This document shows positions 20,928-32,514 of a stretch of DNA of 64,000 nucleotides, in pieces (the stretch's first letter is position 1; each line of letters begins with the position of its first letter). The stretch is from Prostheceraeus crozeri (lineage: Eukaryota; Platyhelminthes; Polycladida; Euryleptidae). The stretch spans positions 281,880 to 345,879 of the forward strand of contig CAJQUW010005346.1 of assembly GCA_907163375.1 (NCBI GenBank), in the 5' to 3' direction. The translations under genes and the position numbers were made by a program. Below the pieces are notes generated by a model. The model searched no databases. It was not told where the DNA came from and saw nothing but the letters and a program-made list of their open reading frames with translations.

Positions 20928-22072
20928 CAGATTGTTTCATAAAAAATGGATCACCCTTAAACATCGCCTTAACTTCAACTTTGTCTAACTCCGCCAACTT
21001 GAACGAATTTCTCTGAAATTTGGAAGATATGTCAGTTGTGCTTACTAATATCATTGTTGGAAATTTCAAGCATGAATATTGAGTTGTTTTCCTGTTATAG
21101 ATGAAAAAGTAGTAGATAATTTGATCTTCATTTAGCAATGTTACACAAAATCATACCTCACTCTTATAAAATTACATTTGTTTCCTTTGTTATGTAATAT
21201 GTTGTTCTACAAGCCAAAAGCTATCAAGCAAAGCAAAAATAAAGAAAATCGGTCAATCAAAGCCAGTATAGCACCATTATTCATCAACAATAATGTAGCT
21301 GCTACATGTGATTAACTGGACTTCATGTTCCATAGTTTCCTGACTTCGTTGCGGTGGTGTTGGCAGCACTCCTGATTGCTTTCAGCTAAAAATCTATCTC
21401 TCACCGGTTGAAAACAATACAAAGCACAAATGAACAATAACGAGATCGCATTCACAAAAGGCAAAGTGTCAGCTGGCATTTGGACCAATGGCCGCTCTGA
21501 ACTTCACATACAGCAAGGAAACATGAATTCTGAACGCTATGTGAATGTTTTACGAATGAACATTGGCCAAATGACAGATCAACTTGGTGATCCATCGACT
21601 TGCTTATTTATGAATGATAATGCTACGTGTCACAGGAGTAGTAGAGTCAACTTATGCAAGTCTCAATTAGGGCTTAGGACATTATCTTGGCCAGCTCGTT
21701 CTCCTGATCTGAATCCCATAGAAAATGTATGGAGTATTCTAAAACGTAACGTTCGTCGTTCACTGCTACCTACAGATGGCGTATCACAACTTACGTCACT
21801 GTTAAAAAGAGAGTGGAGAAAGTTAGATCAGCCAAAAATCAACGATATCATCGAATCAATGCCTAGACGAATTGGTAATGTCATTGACAATGAGGGTAGG
21901 GCCACAAAATATTAGCTTCTTGAGAACCGTTACTGTATCATAGCTTATCAGATTATATAAGGACATTTAAATATATTAGGGACATGAAATAACATGAAAA
22001 ATGCTTTCTGTATCATACTTATGTTTTATTTAGTCAAATTTTAGGATGATCCACTTTTTATGAAACGGACTG
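20928..22072 (+). mobile_element. Tc1/mariner element, internally deleted
   Basis: Inverted termini CAG-TTGTTTCATAAAAA-TGGATCA (left) and its near complement ending ...GAAACGGACTG (right) are flanked by TA on both sides (20926-20927, 22073-22074), the Tc1/mariner signature. At 1,145 bp it is shorter than full Tc1-type elements and lacks the DNA-binding half of the transposase. Confidence 0.8.
21430..21915 (+). pseudogene. Tc1/mariner transposase, C-terminal part
   Basis: This 161-residue remnant retains the second catalytic Asp (FMNDNATCH) and the final Glu (SPDLNPIENVWSILKR), with the strongly conserved WPARSPDLNPIEN block. The helix-turn-helix domains and the first catalytic Asp of DDE transposases are absent, so it cannot transpose by itself. 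It sits inside the terminal repeats described above. Confidence 0.85.
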
Positions 22073-22074
22073 TA

Positions 22075-22730
22075 TTAGTATGAACTCTCTATGTTGTTTT
22101 ATGTAGTCACTTTTCAAATTGTCGCAACAGTCGTAGTTCTGTTTTCAGTCAATAAAAGCCTATGCTTATCAACCGAATGTTTTCCGATCTCTACTCAACT
22201 CCATAGCTTAGGCACGACAACCATCTCCTTTTTTCCACTTCAGGTCTTAACATGACATTTTAGACATTTATCGATACTATGCCATTTATTTGCATCAGGA
22301 GTTCGATTCTCCTCTCTCAGTGTTAAGGAGAGTTTGGAAGATGCAATTGACTTGATACTAGTAATACACTGATTAATGGTATCAGTGTAATAGTACTGAT
22401 TTATTAAGGAAAATGAAAGATTTACCAAGATTATTGCTGGAATCAGGCTAATTTTATGGGAAATCAGTGGAATTATGAAACTTACCAGCGGGGATCTTGC
22501 TGTCTATAATGTGTGCGCGATATTTTTGTAAGTTTTGTTCTGGAACCATTATGAAACAGCAAGAATTTTGCAACAGAAAAGGGCTGATTCATGAAGGATC
22601 TTACTGATTCATTTTGAGAAAAACTTGGTATTCCTTGCATATCTTGCATGATTTTCAAAGTTTGATACTGGAACCAGAACAAGATTCAGTATGAATCTTA
22701 CCAAGATTTGCTATGAAATTTCCCCTTGGG
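22075..22730. other. No gene seen
   Basis: AT-rich DNA with several related 'GAAACTTACCA'/'GGTAAG' words around 22,420-22,700 that look like an old degenerate repeat. No coding content recognised. Confidence 0.35.
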
Positions 22731-23006
22731 TTTCGCGGGAATTGTTTTTACTACCTGCTAGCAATGTTCAGGTGAGCAGAGTTTTTCTTGTTGTGATCTT
22801 GGTCGGGATTGCTTGTTCTAGCAATTCCGGTCAACATGGCAGAATGCAGTGATAATTTTATTGACGATGATGACATCTCTATTCTAGCGGAGGAGATTGT
22901 TTCCCGTGCACAACAGCTGCTAATTAAACCGGAGCCACGAGACTCTGAGGCCGCTGTTTCTTCACCCCGACGACAGCCGGGAGAATTACCCCGAACCAAA
23001 TCGGGA
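22731..23006 (+). repeat. 276-bp direct repeat, copy 1 (gypsy 5' region)
   Basis: From TTTCGCGGGAATTG to AAATCGGGA it matches 37393-37668, with equal length and the same encoded peptide. It holds a 5' leader and the start of gag (ATG 22836). Upstream and downstream sequences of the two copies differ. Confidence 0.85.
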
Positions 23007-24151
23007 TCCACCCTAGAGACACGTCAACATGGTTGCGTGTTCCACTCAACGCATTTCCCGTATTTGACGGAGGTAATTTTTCTATTTACTATCAACGGAT
23101 AAGTGCCGCTATGAATACTTATCCAGAGGCCGAGCGTTGCCCTATTTTTGCCTCAAAATTAGGAGACAACGTTATCGAGTGTTTGTGTGATTTTTTTCCT
23201 GGGGGTCTTGGTCACTGTTCTTTTGAGCAAGTTGTTCAGTGTCTACTGATGAAATACCGGGAACACTCAAAGCCACCGATAGACAGCAGCCTACCGAGAG
23301 AGCGGACAGCAGGTAAGTACGAAAAATTGAGCACGAAAAATGTACCAATTTTTCAGGGGGAATCTGGTGAAGATTTTGACATATGGTTTCGCCGAGTATC
23401 TATGTATTTGGATACCTATCCTCCACAGGAGAGAATTCATAGACTCTGTTCCCAGTTGGGAACAAAACCATTCGAGTTCGTGCAACATCGACCGGATGAG
23501 GTGCTAAACAGTTTTGATATACTTGTCGAGTCTCTGAGGAGGAAATACGTTATACCGATTAATATGTCGAGGGCGCAAGAACTTTTTTATTCCAGGTATC
23601 AAAGGAATTCTGAAGATTTGCAAGATTTTGAGGGAGAATTACGGCGATTAGTAAGGATTGCCTTTCCGGCTCAACCTTCCTGGAAACAGGAGGAGGCTAT
23701 TCTTCAAAGAATGCTTGCCGGCACTAGCAATGTCGAACTCTCTCGACATTTCACGTTCAGCCCACCCCTCTCGATAGAGCATCTCCATCACGCAGCAGAT
23801 TTGATAAAAAAGAATCGTCTGCTCAATTCGGACTCGAGGGTCGAAATAAGTAGGCCTACGGGAGGATCATTTCCACTGTCAGGGTCATCCTTCCAGAAAA
23901 ATATGCCACCCAATCGATCCGCAGATGTTCGCAGGAGCTTGTCTCCTATCCGACCGCCTACTCCACCAAACTTACCTGAAGTACGGAGGAGTCCATCTCC
24001 TGTACGGGCACTACGGCCTCCTACCCCTCCAAGACGCTCTTTTTCTGGAGAGGAGAGAACTAATGAACAAGTGAAATGTTTCAAATGTGGAGAGAAAGGA
24101 CACTTCATGAGGAACTGTCAATTTCGGGAAAATAGGTATTTAAACCACTGA
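22836..24151 (+). pseudogene. Ty3/gypsy gag, frame break near the N-terminus
   Basis: The first frame (22836-23102) encodes a Ser/Pro/acidic leader (IDDDDISILAEEIV, KPEPRDSEAAVSSPRR). The main gag (open from about 22,949, clearly gag-like from 23,033) lies in another frame. It contains two similar capsid-like blocks ('VPLNAFPVFDGGNFSIYYQR' and 'VPIFQGESGEDFDIWFRRV'), a Pro/Ser-rich linker with RRSPSPVR repeats, and a CCHC zinc knuckle (CFKCGEKGHFMRNC) near the end that binds element RNA. Copy 2 of the leader continues differently after the shared 276 bp, so a deletion with frame change at about 23,007 is likely in this copy. If translation starts inside the main frame, gag is otherwise intact. 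Confidence 0.75.
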
Positions 24152-27100
24152 GGCTGGAACACTCCGTGAACGGACGGACTGATTCCGCAGCCGGTGAGAA
24201 ACCGTATGATGTCACAATCCAGACCCCGAACTGTAACGTTATTCAACTGCTTTTAAACCATAAACCGCGTACCGCTATGTTAGATTCCGGAGCAGATCGT
24301 AGCGTGATTGATGTTGAAACGTGTCGAGAAACAGGCGTTTCGTACACCCGCAAGGAGATGCCAAAGTTTGACCAGCCTGACTGTTCCAAAGTCAAACCTA
24401 TTGCAGAAGTTAACATACCCATAGAAGTCGCGGGCGAATGTTTCAACCAGACATTTATAGTCTGTGAACGCCTCAGGAGTCCCATAATTATCGGACTGGA
24501 TTTCATTATGTTATATAGAGGATGCGCTGACTGGGTAAGTAACACGTTTTATCTTTTCAATAGAGCAGTCAGCACACCGATCCTGAGGAGAGTCGAAACA
24601 TACCAGGTGAGTGTGCATCTAGTACAAGATACGGTAATTCCTCCCAAGAGTGTCGCATATCGTCTCGGGAAGTGCGCAGAATTTCCTATTCCTTCCCTCA
24701 ACTTACTCACCGCTCAGCGAGATCAGTTACCAGACAATGTCCTCTTGGCAAATGCCGTATGCGAGCCCAGAGACAACCAAACCTGGCTTCAGCTAATGAA
24801 CATTACTAATGCTGATGTCCGACTACCTGCCGGTCGCGAAATTGCAACTATAGAACCAATCGAGGTTTTGGCAGAGTCGGCGGATCAAACAGACCAAGTA
24901 AGTTTTGAAGCTTCACCTACAAATATAGAAGCAGCTATAACACAGTTGGACGAGACAGGCCTCAACACGAAGGAGAAAGAGGAGGCCGCCCAAGTGTTAC
25001 GCTCCTATGAAGACGTATTTGTAGAGAAAGGTAAGAAATTGGGTCGCACAACTCTATTATATCATCAGATAGACACCGGACCCCACGCTCCAATCAAAAT
25101 TCCGGGGCGCCGAGTACCGCCACACCAGAGGTCTGAGATAGACACGATGCTAGATGACCTCATCAATGATGATGTAATTCGACCCAGTTACAGGCCCTGG
25201 TCCGCTCCCATTCTGGTAGTGAAAAAGAAAGACGGATCTCTTCGTTGTTGCGTTGACTTCAGGAAGCTGAATGAGATAACTGTCAAAGACGCATATCCCA
25301 TACCTCGTATAGACGAGAGTATCGACGCCTTAAGTGGATCACGTTATTTCACAATCCTAGACTTGAAGTCTGGTTATTTTCAGGTACCTCTGGACGAGCA
25401 GTCCAAAGAGAAAACTGCTTTCTCCACCCACCGCGGCCTATATGAATTTAACGTCCTCCCTATGGGGGTGACGAATGGTCCAGCTGTTTTTGCGCGTCTG
25501 ATGAATAATGTACTCGCCGGTCTGACATGGTCAGCCTACCTCGTTTACCTCGATGACACCATAGTCATGGGGAGGACATTTAAGGATCATTTGCTAAACC
25601 TGCAGGCTGTCCTGCAGAGATTCCGTGAAGCGAATTTGCAACTGAATCCTAAGAAATGCCAGTGGTTCAAATCTAAGGTTAAATACCTTGGACATGTAGT
25701 CTCTCGCAAGGGAGTCCACACAGACCCCTCTACCATTGAGAGAATAATCAACTGGCCCGTTCCTAAAACGCAAAAGGAGCTGAGGAGTTTCATAGGACTC
25801 TGCAGCTATTATCGTAGATTTATTCAAGGGTTTGCGAAAACTGCTGGACACTTACATCGCCTCACTGGTAAAAATGTAAGATTTGTTTGGACAACCGAAT
25901 GCCAAACCGCTTTCGAAGAACTCCGCTTCAAGCTCAGTAGTGCCCCAATATTAACATTACCTGATTTCTCAGAGAACGCAGGATCTTTTATCCTCGACAC
26001 AGACGCTTCTGAAAAAGCCATCGGAGCTGTGCTGTCCCAAAAATGTCCTGATGGTCTCGAGCGAGTGGTAGCGTATGGGAGTCGCTGCATGACAAAGCCA
26101 GAGCGCAATTACTGCGTTACACGCAAGGAAATGCTAGCCATGGTCTACTTCGTTCACGAGTTCCGTCCTTATCTGTTAGGCAAGCATTTCATTCTGAGGA
26201 CAGACCATAGCGCTCTCACCTGGCTTATGTCATTCAAAGAGCCTACTGGACAGGTGGCACGCTGGATACAAAAATTGCAAGAATATCGATTCTCAATTGA
26301 ATACCGGTCCAACCCTAAGCATACAAATGCCGATGCTCTATCCAGGCGGCCACACAGGCGCCACGGAGAATGCCCCTCTTGCGAACCGAATGCTGCACAA
26401 ATTTCGTTAATCCAGTGGCCATTCTCATTGACTGCAGGGGACCTCCTACAAGCACAACAAGCATACCTGCCGACGGCAGAGATAAGTGCCTGGATCACGG
26501 AGAGAAGACAACCCCCATCAAACGCCACATATCGCATTCAGCAAGATTACATCAAGCACTTTGACTATTTCAAAATTTTTGAAGGGCTCTTATATATCAA
26601 AAAGCCTGACGACACCGACTGGCGTCTAGTCCTCCCACCAGAGTGGAGAAATATTGCTATTCACCAGTATCATGACAATCCCACGGGAGGCCACAACGCT
26701 AAGGCCACTACGTACCAGAAAATTAAATTTCGGTTCTGGTGGCCAAAGATGAAAACGCAAATAAGCGAATGGGTTGACACCTGTGGAGTCTGTGGGCAAT
26801 GCCGTGGTCCTAATTCAAAGACGGTAGCCCCACTACAACCCATTGAGTCAAGCGAGGCGTTCCACCGCATAGCGCTGGACATCGTCGGACCCCTTCCAAC
26901 CACGCTGAAAGGAAATCGTTTCATCCTGGTTATGGTGGACATTTTCACCCGTTGGGCAGAGGCTGTGCCCTTACCACAGCACACTACAAAACATGTGGGT
27001 AATGCAGTTCTCCACAGCTGGGTCACCAGATACGGTGTTCCGAAGGAAATTTTGTCTGACCAGGCCAAAGAATTCGAGTCGGCAGTATTCCAGCACTTCT

Positions 27101-28179
27101 GCAAGGTGCTCGCAATTAAAAAGATCCGTTCTTCACCATACAGACCCTCTACTAACGGGGCGGTAGAGAGATTAAACCGCACACTGAAAAATTTGCTGCT
27201 CATTCATGCTGCGCAAGATAGACGCAACTGGGACGACACCATCCATTATTGTATGTGGGTCTACAGATCGAATGTCCATCACTCCACGGGGTATTCCCCC
27301 TCTCGCCTAGCTATAGGTAGGGAGTTAAGGTTCCCGATGGACATTCTCTTCGATTCGGTATCCAGCGCCAACATAGAAGCTGAGAATTATGCTACGTGGA
27401 TACAGGAGAGTCTGAAAGCAGCTGCCGACGGGGCTCGCAAAAACCTTATCCTAGCTAAGCAGCACCAGAAGACCCAATATGATCACCACGCTACGAAAGT
27501 GCCCACCTATAAAGTCGGGAATCTAGTGTGGTACAGAAATAGGACTCCCGGACCTGGTAAGTCCGCAAAACTTTCAAGGCCATGGGATGGACCATACTTA
27601 GTGACACGAGTGCCAAGCCGGACCAACATAGAAATCCGCAACCCAGCGAGACCGGGAAGAACCCTTGTTGTGCATGTCAACGAAGTAAAGCCATGCCCTA
27701 GGAACGTCAGATTGAATTCAACTGACAAAAAGACAAGGAAGGTGCATTTCCAACCAGTTCCCGAGATCCGAACATTTACACCAGACTCCTCTCCTTACAA
27801 TGTCGGACAGACTAACACTGTTCCCCCTCCCTCAGTGGAGAGACCAACCGTCAACATCGACGAGCATTGCTTATACAGTGATGACGACAGCGAGTCTTCC
27901 TCAACGTCTGGAGACCCAATCGATAATGAGGAAGTAATTTACCTAGACGAGCAAGACTCAGACCAGCCGTCGGATTCAGACGAGATAGGCTTAGGAGAAG
28001 TAATTGATATAAGCTCCGACCCTATCCTAGACTCGGACTTCGATTCCGACATCTGCATCTCTCACCTGTCATTCCAGTCAGACGAGGAGGAGGAGCAGTT
28101 GGTCGGAGCCATCAATTTTGGGGAGGGGAGGATCCCTCAGGATCTGCTGGAGTCCTGGAGGTACAGTGTGCCCGCCTAA
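24136..28179 (+). CDS. pol: Ty3/gypsy Pol polyprotein
   Basis: About 1,340 residues. Domains in order: aspartic protease (AMLDSGADRSVID, near residue 40), reverse transcriptase (DFRKLNEITVKDAYPIPRID; LDLKSGYFQVPL; YLDD near 461), RNase H (LDTDASEKAIGAVLS; RTDHSALTWL), then integrase. The integrase has an HHCC zinc site (HQYHDNPTGGH, CGVCGQC), DDE residues (ALDIVGP, SDQAKEFES, AVERLNRTLKN) and a GPY/F-type end (PWDGPYLV). The last 100 residues are a Ser/Asp/Glu-rich tail. It copies the element's RNA into DNA and inserts it. Every catalytic motif is present with no stop or frameshift, so the copy is young. It is expressed by frameshifting from gag; GTG 24166 is not a real start. Long terminal repeats were not recognised. 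Confidence 0.93.
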   Translation, partial: VFKPLRLEHSVNGRTDSAAGEKPYDVTIQTPNCNVIQLLLNHKPRTAMLDSGADRSVIDVETCRETGVSYTRKEMPKFDQPDCSKVKPIAEVNIPIEVAGECFNQTFIVCERLRSPIIIGLDFIMLYRGCADWVSNTFYLFNRAVSTPILRRVETYQVSVHLVQDTVIPPKSVAYRLGKCAEFPIPSLNLLTAQRDQLPDNVLLANAVCEPRDNQTWLQLMNITNADVRLPAGREIATIEPIEVLAESADQTDQVSFEASPTNIEAAITQLDETGLNTKEKEEAAQVLRSYEDVFVEKGKKLGRTTLLYHQIDTGPHAPIKIPGRRVPPHQRSEIDTMLDDLINDDVIRPSYRPWSAPILVVKKKDGSLRCCVDFRKLNEITVKDAYPIPRIDESIDALSGSRYFTILDLKSGYFQVPLDEQSKEKTAFSTHRGLYEFNVLPMGVTNGPAVFARLMNNVLAGLTWSAYLVYLDDTIVMGRTFKDHLLNLQAVLQRFREANLQLNPKKCQWFKSKVKYLGHVVSRKGVHTDPSTIERIINWPVPKTQKELRSFIGLCSYYRRFIQGFAKTAGHLHRLTGKNVRFVWTTECQTAFEELRFKLSSAPILTLPDFSENAGSFILDTDASEKAIGAVLSQKCPDGLERVVAYGSRCMTKPERNYCVTRKEMLAMVYFVHEFRPYLLGKHFILRTDHSALTWLMSFKEPTGQVARWIQKLQEYRFSIEYRSNPKHTNADALSRRPHRRHGECPSCEPNAAQISLIQWPFSLTAGDLLQAQQAYLPTAEISAWITERRQPPSNATYRIQQDYIKHFDYFKIFEGLLYIKKPDDTDWRLVLPPEWRNIAIHQYHDNPTGGHNAKATTYQKIKFRFWWPKMKTQISEWVDTCGVCGQCRGPNSKTVAPLQPIESSEAFHRIALDIVGPLPTTLKGNRFILVMVDIFTRWAEAVPLPQHTTKHVGNAVLHSWVTRYGVPKEILSDQAKEFESAVFQHFCKVLAIKKIRSSPYRPSTNGAVERLNRTLKNLLLIHAAQDRRNWDDTIHYCMWVYRSNVHHSTGYSPSRLAIGRELRFPMDILFDSVSSANIEAENYATWIQESLKAAADGARKNLILAKQHQKTQYDHHATKVPTYKVGNLVWYRNRTPGPGKSAKLSRPWDGPYLVTRVPSRTNIEIRNPARPGRTLVVHVNEVKPCPRNVRLNSTDKKTRKVHFQPVPEIRTFTPDSSPYNVGQTNTVPPPSVERPTVNIDEHCLYSDDDSESSSTSGDPIDNEEVIYLDEQDSDQPSDSDEIGLGEVIDISSDPILDSDFDSDICISHLSFQSDEEEEQLVGAINFGEGRIPQDLLESWRYSVPA
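24139..24145 (+). promoter_or_regulatory. -1 ribosomal frameshift site (TTTAAAC)
   Basis: The heptamer T TTA AAC is in the correct register for the gag frame, ten bases before the gag TGA, and pol lies in the -1 frame, open from 24136. After a 6-base spacer, GGCTG (24152-24156) can pair with CAGCC (24188-24192), enclosing a CCG-TGAA-CGG hairpin. This is the textbook layout for making Gag-Pol. Confidence 0.75.
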
Positions 28180-28182
28180 CAA

Positions 28183-28612
28183 TCCTACGTAGCTGATACG
28201 TAGCAGTCGGTGCCAAACGTTCCAAAGCGTAGCGTAGCAAGTTGGTTGGTGGCAGTACGCAGCATCTACGTAGCTAATGATACTTATCCTACACTTACAG
28301 CATATTTTCAGTGCTCTTGACATTTTGCCTATATGAGCGTTGCTGCTCGGTTGCTTCTACGTAGAAAATACGTCGTGGATACGTAGCAGTCGGTAGCTGC
28401 TCGGTTGCTTCCACGTAGCAAATATACGTTGCGGATACGTAGCAGTCGGTAGCTGCTCGGTTGCTTCTACGTAGCAAATAAGCGTTGCGGATACGTAGCA
28501 GTCGGTAGCTGCTCGGTTGCCTCCACGTAGCAGATAAACGTTGTGGATACGTAGCAGTCGGTCGCTGCTCGGTTGCTTCTACGTAGCACACATGCGTTGT
28601 GTTTACGTAGCA
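28183..28612. repeat. CTACGTAG-type tandem array
   Basis: Four to five copies of a 58-60-bp unit (GATACGTAGCAGTCGG, GCTGCTCGGTTGCTTC, TACGTAGCAAATA) follow directly after pol. Its words match the end of the dispersed repeat copies A and B. The 98-codon open frame on the minus strand is a by-product. Confidence 0.8.
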
Positions 28613-28629
28613 GGAAAAAAATCATAAAC

Positions 28630-28885
28630 CTCCCCTCGATTTCTCTTTTCCTCTTCCTCCTCTCTCTTTCTCTGCTTCCTCCTCTCTCAATCCTCTTTCA
28701 TCCATCTCTTTCTCTCTTCTTCTTCATCTTCTTTTCCTTCGCATCTCCTCATATCTCTCTCATTTTCTCATTTCCTTTCTCTCTTTCTCTTCTCTGTTAT
28801 TTTCCACTTTATCTTCTTCATATTTCTTTCTCTCTCCTTTTCTCCTTGTTCGATCCCGTCTCTCTTCTCATTCCTATCTATGCAT
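28630..28885. repeat. Polypyrimidine (CT-rich) tract
   Basis: Simple CTTT/CTCC-rich DNA over about 250 bp on the plus strand. Open frames across it are compositional artefacts. Confidence 0.8.
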
Positions 28886-29959
28886 TTAGATATATTTGAT
28901 GCATCAAAGTCATTATTGCTATAGTCTCTTTCACGCGACAGTATTTTTATGCATAGGAAAAACTGTCACACCATCTCACAAGATTGAAATCCGCATTTCA
29001 CAATTGTGTCTTCAAATGAAATGATCTTTTGAGTGCTCGCTAGTTTTTATGTCTTAAGTTTAAAAAGCTTTTAAAGTTAAAGAAAACTTTTAAGTTTTTT
29101 TCTCTCCGCTCTAATTTTATGACGATGACACCTTGTATGACAACCTAGTAACCAATTATATAGTAAATTCAGTTTGCTTTTAGCAGCATGCTATGCATCT
29201 GAATCTGCAGAAGTGATGTGATTTTGAAAGCTTTACCACAGTCAAGTTCCGTTGCGCAATCTCCCTGCCCTTCTCGCATTAGCAGACACATTCCATCGCT
29301 ATCCATCCTTCGGTCGCATTCGTCTTTGTCCGATTTCGCCTGCCGACAGCTACAGAATACAGGTGGATCGATGATGCGCTGACGCGTCTCGCGTGCAGCC
29401 ATAGACAAGCGTGCAGCGGGCATTAAATTCATGGCATCGCGAAGCTGAGTAATGATGATGTTACGTCAAATATAGCAGTGTGGACTTTAACAACGTACGC
29501 CATTGCTGCTATATCCTTCATCCGTGTACAGAGATCACTTCTCAGTGTTGTCTTTTTCATCGGGCACAATATCAGATTGAGTGACACATGGATTAAATAA
29601 TACAACCTTTGCCGTGGTGAAGAATTCCTCGAACGAAAGCAACTTTTCATCCGCGATGGATTTACATGTACGAAAATTGATATATTTATCCAGTGAAAAT
29701 CAGGAGAAATCAGCAGAACTTCTGGTGAATGAAGCAATCAAAACATACTTGATCTCCATAGACAATATGACTTGTCGCTATTTTCCAACTGCGTGTTTCG
29801 ATCTCAATGCTTCTCATATTTCTGTGTCGATTACTTTCGTCGCAACATGTAAGTATCAGCATGCAAATTCATATTTTAATATGCAATTAAATGAAATAGG
29901 AGCTTTATGTATATAAGTGGTGTACAAAAGAATTCATTCAGACGCTAACAATCGAAACA
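28886..29959. other. Mostly non-coding; one possible cysteine-rich exon
   Basis: On the minus strand, 29350-29235 is more GC-rich than its surroundings. It reads CRQAKSDKDECDRRM and GDCATELDCG between an acceptor-like ATTCTGTAG and a donor-like GTAAAG. It could be an exon of a host secreted protein. The length is short and no family is recognised, so this is weak. Confidence 0.2.
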
Positions 29960-30265
29960 CTAGAATTATTGTGGTTATCGGAAAATTCAAGTTGATCTAA
30001 TTTGAATCAGCTCGCGATATATTTCAATGGCTCACTGCTATCCTCTTCAGGAGCAAAAGATATATATACTATGCAAGAATATTTGCTATGATAGTGATTC
30101 AAAATACACAAGGAAATCATAAATCACGCATTAACACTATCATTTTGAATCACTACCATTCTCTTAATCCTTTGCTCCTGAAGATCTTAGCTCTGAACTA
30201 TTGAAATATATCGAGCTGATGTAAATTAAATCAACTTGACTTTTCCGAAAACTACAGCAGTCTAG
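29960..30265. mobile_element. Palindromic MITE, about 306 bp
   Basis: The left half (CTAGAATTATTGTGGTTATC..., through CAGCTCG and CTTCAGGAGCAAA) is an imperfect reverse complement of the right half (TTTGCTCCTGAAG... to CAGTCTAG). It folds into one long hairpin and has no ORF. No certain target duplication was identified. Confidence 0.6.
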
Positions 30266-32514
30266 GGCCAAACCACATAGAATGATTAATTTAGGTGTAG
30301 TATGAATTTCTTCTTTTGTAATTCAGTTCTGTCATCAAGAATTGGGAAAATGCATTGTCTAGTGCATTACTAATGTGAAAAGTTGTGATGCAGTGGCATT
30401 GAACTATAAATCAAAATCAGTGATAAATTGGAATTTTTGAAATGATTAAGTTTCTTTTCATATAGGGATAGGCCTATAAAATATTGATGGTTAAGCCCAT
30501 TGCATTCTCTACTATATATCGTGATGTTGACAAATAAACTGACAATTGATATACTATTTTACATTTGTCAATAGGCTACATGTTTGGCCTAATATGCCCT
30601 AAGTAGTATTATAAGTTTTACATGTATTTGCATTCAGGCATAATTATATGCATGCAGTAATGCTCATAATTAATTTTAAAACATAAAAATTAATGTTTTG
30701 CATATGATGTTGAAGGCTAGGATTAAGAGGCAATTCAATTTTCTTGGCATTGTGCTAAAAACAAGCGGGTCACTCCTTCTCTATATTTGCCTTCATAAAG
30801 TTATGTACAATAAAATTTGAGTAGGTAAAAACCGCGGCGCTTCGTGTCACATACACATCAAAAGGTGGGAGGACCCACTTTTTCGTAACTTGAATTTCAT
30901 GTATAATATTAGCCTTTGTCCACCCTTTCTTCTGGATCATTCAATAATTTTACATTATTATTCAATGGTAGGTAGGCATACATAAAGTCGGCTTCAAGTG
31001 TGCGAAGGAAGTGATGATGCATGAGACCCGCAATCAACCATCTTTTAAATGAAAGTACTCTACAATTAAATAGTGTTTTCATAATGTTGTCTCATTTCTC
31101 TTCAATTGCAATTATAAAGTATTTTGTAGTATTTCTGTCACAATATGCAAGCTAGAGATGCATGCCAGCATTCTTTATTGTTTATATAACTTTTTTATTA
31201 TGAAATAACTTGATAAAACTTTTCATTTGCTCTTCGGTTAAAACTTAATTGAGTAGAATATTTCATACAATCTTAGTGTAGGCCTTTATTCGCTTTTTCA
31301 TATATTGTTTGACTGTAATGTGTTAGTGATTTTTTGTCTCTCTCGTTAAAGAATCTCGAAACGTTGATTCAAAAATCTCTTAATTTGTTTTATTCCTGTG
31401 AAAGCTAGAGGCAATTTCAAAAATAATCAAGATCATCAATTGATTAATTGAAGTTGATCAATTGAAGTGATACATATTCATTGAGGTTTAAAAAATTTAC
31501 TGAATTCTGAAGCAATCTTGGATGTTTCTGTTCAATTCTTTCATGTCGATTTGGTGTTAATTGAAAGAGATGTAAACAATAGCTTTTTGTCAAACATCAT
31601 ACCGTAAAGCAAAACACAAGTAGGCGTAACTGAATGATGGTAAAACATAGGGCCTATAAGTTGCAATTATATATAAATTTGTAGCATAAAAACAAATTCA
31701 AAAGTGACAGCAATTTAAATTGAGTTAATGAAAGAAATCTCATTATTATTTATATCACTGTCATTGTATAATCACTTAATTATCATCCCAACTCTTCAAT
31801 GATGCATAATTTTTATATAAATCAGCAATGAAGTATGGAAGACTTTTTGAGCGCATGGTAGACTCAACATACTTGATTCTATATCAAGCTCTTCCGAAAC
31901 TTTAGCACAGTGATATCAGACACTATTCAAAATTTAGACCAAGTGTAGCTTCCTGTACGAGTTTCCCCCTTTTGACGAGCACACTTGGTAAATGGGTAAA
32001 AATCAGTGATATGACTTCGATTAGATTTTAATCGAGGTCGAGGTTGTTCTCGATATAAGTTGCATAATTTTGATTGACTTTGGCACCGGGCACTTGAATG
32101 AAAGGAAAACGAAGACATTTGTGTTTATCAAGTTATTGATCACATTGTGTCAACACATTGAAAATCTGATTATTATCTATGATAGTTTTAATTGGTCAAT
32201 TACTACATCATGGTATGCCTGTGTGAAAACAAAAATATGCTTTATACTAACAATTGCAGTTAAAAGATGGCAATTTTTAACGGACACGCTCAAAGCGTTA
32301 TTCAATACATAAAATCGTTACAAAACAATTTTGCAAATAGCCACAAAATTCATTGAAATCATCTAATGGTATGAGGTCACCCGTTCAATCTTAACAGGTG
32401 CTAACTTTGGACAAAAGAATCTTGGATGCAAATTTCGCTATATGCCCATTGCCCATAATAAAATTTGAATTTTTGCAACAAATACTATATGGAAACATGG
32501 AAATATATGTATAT
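30266..32514. other. No gene seen
   Basis: AT-rich non-coding DNA with no recognisable domains or RNA genes. Confidence 0.4.

Noticed and set aside
22290-22320. TTCGATT in a short stem, resembling a tRNA T-arm
   Set aside because: No matching D-arm, anticodon arm or acceptor stem upstream.
28295-28591. 98-codon minus-strand frame rich in 'YVEATEQ' repeats
   Set aside because: It is a translation of the CTACGTAG tandem array.
28573-28899. Hydrophobic 108-codon plus-strand frame
   Set aside because: Product of the CT-rich tract; no independent sign of coding.
29581-29916. 111-codon plus-strand frame
   Set aside because: No recognisable domain, composition like its surroundings, no splice or promoter support.
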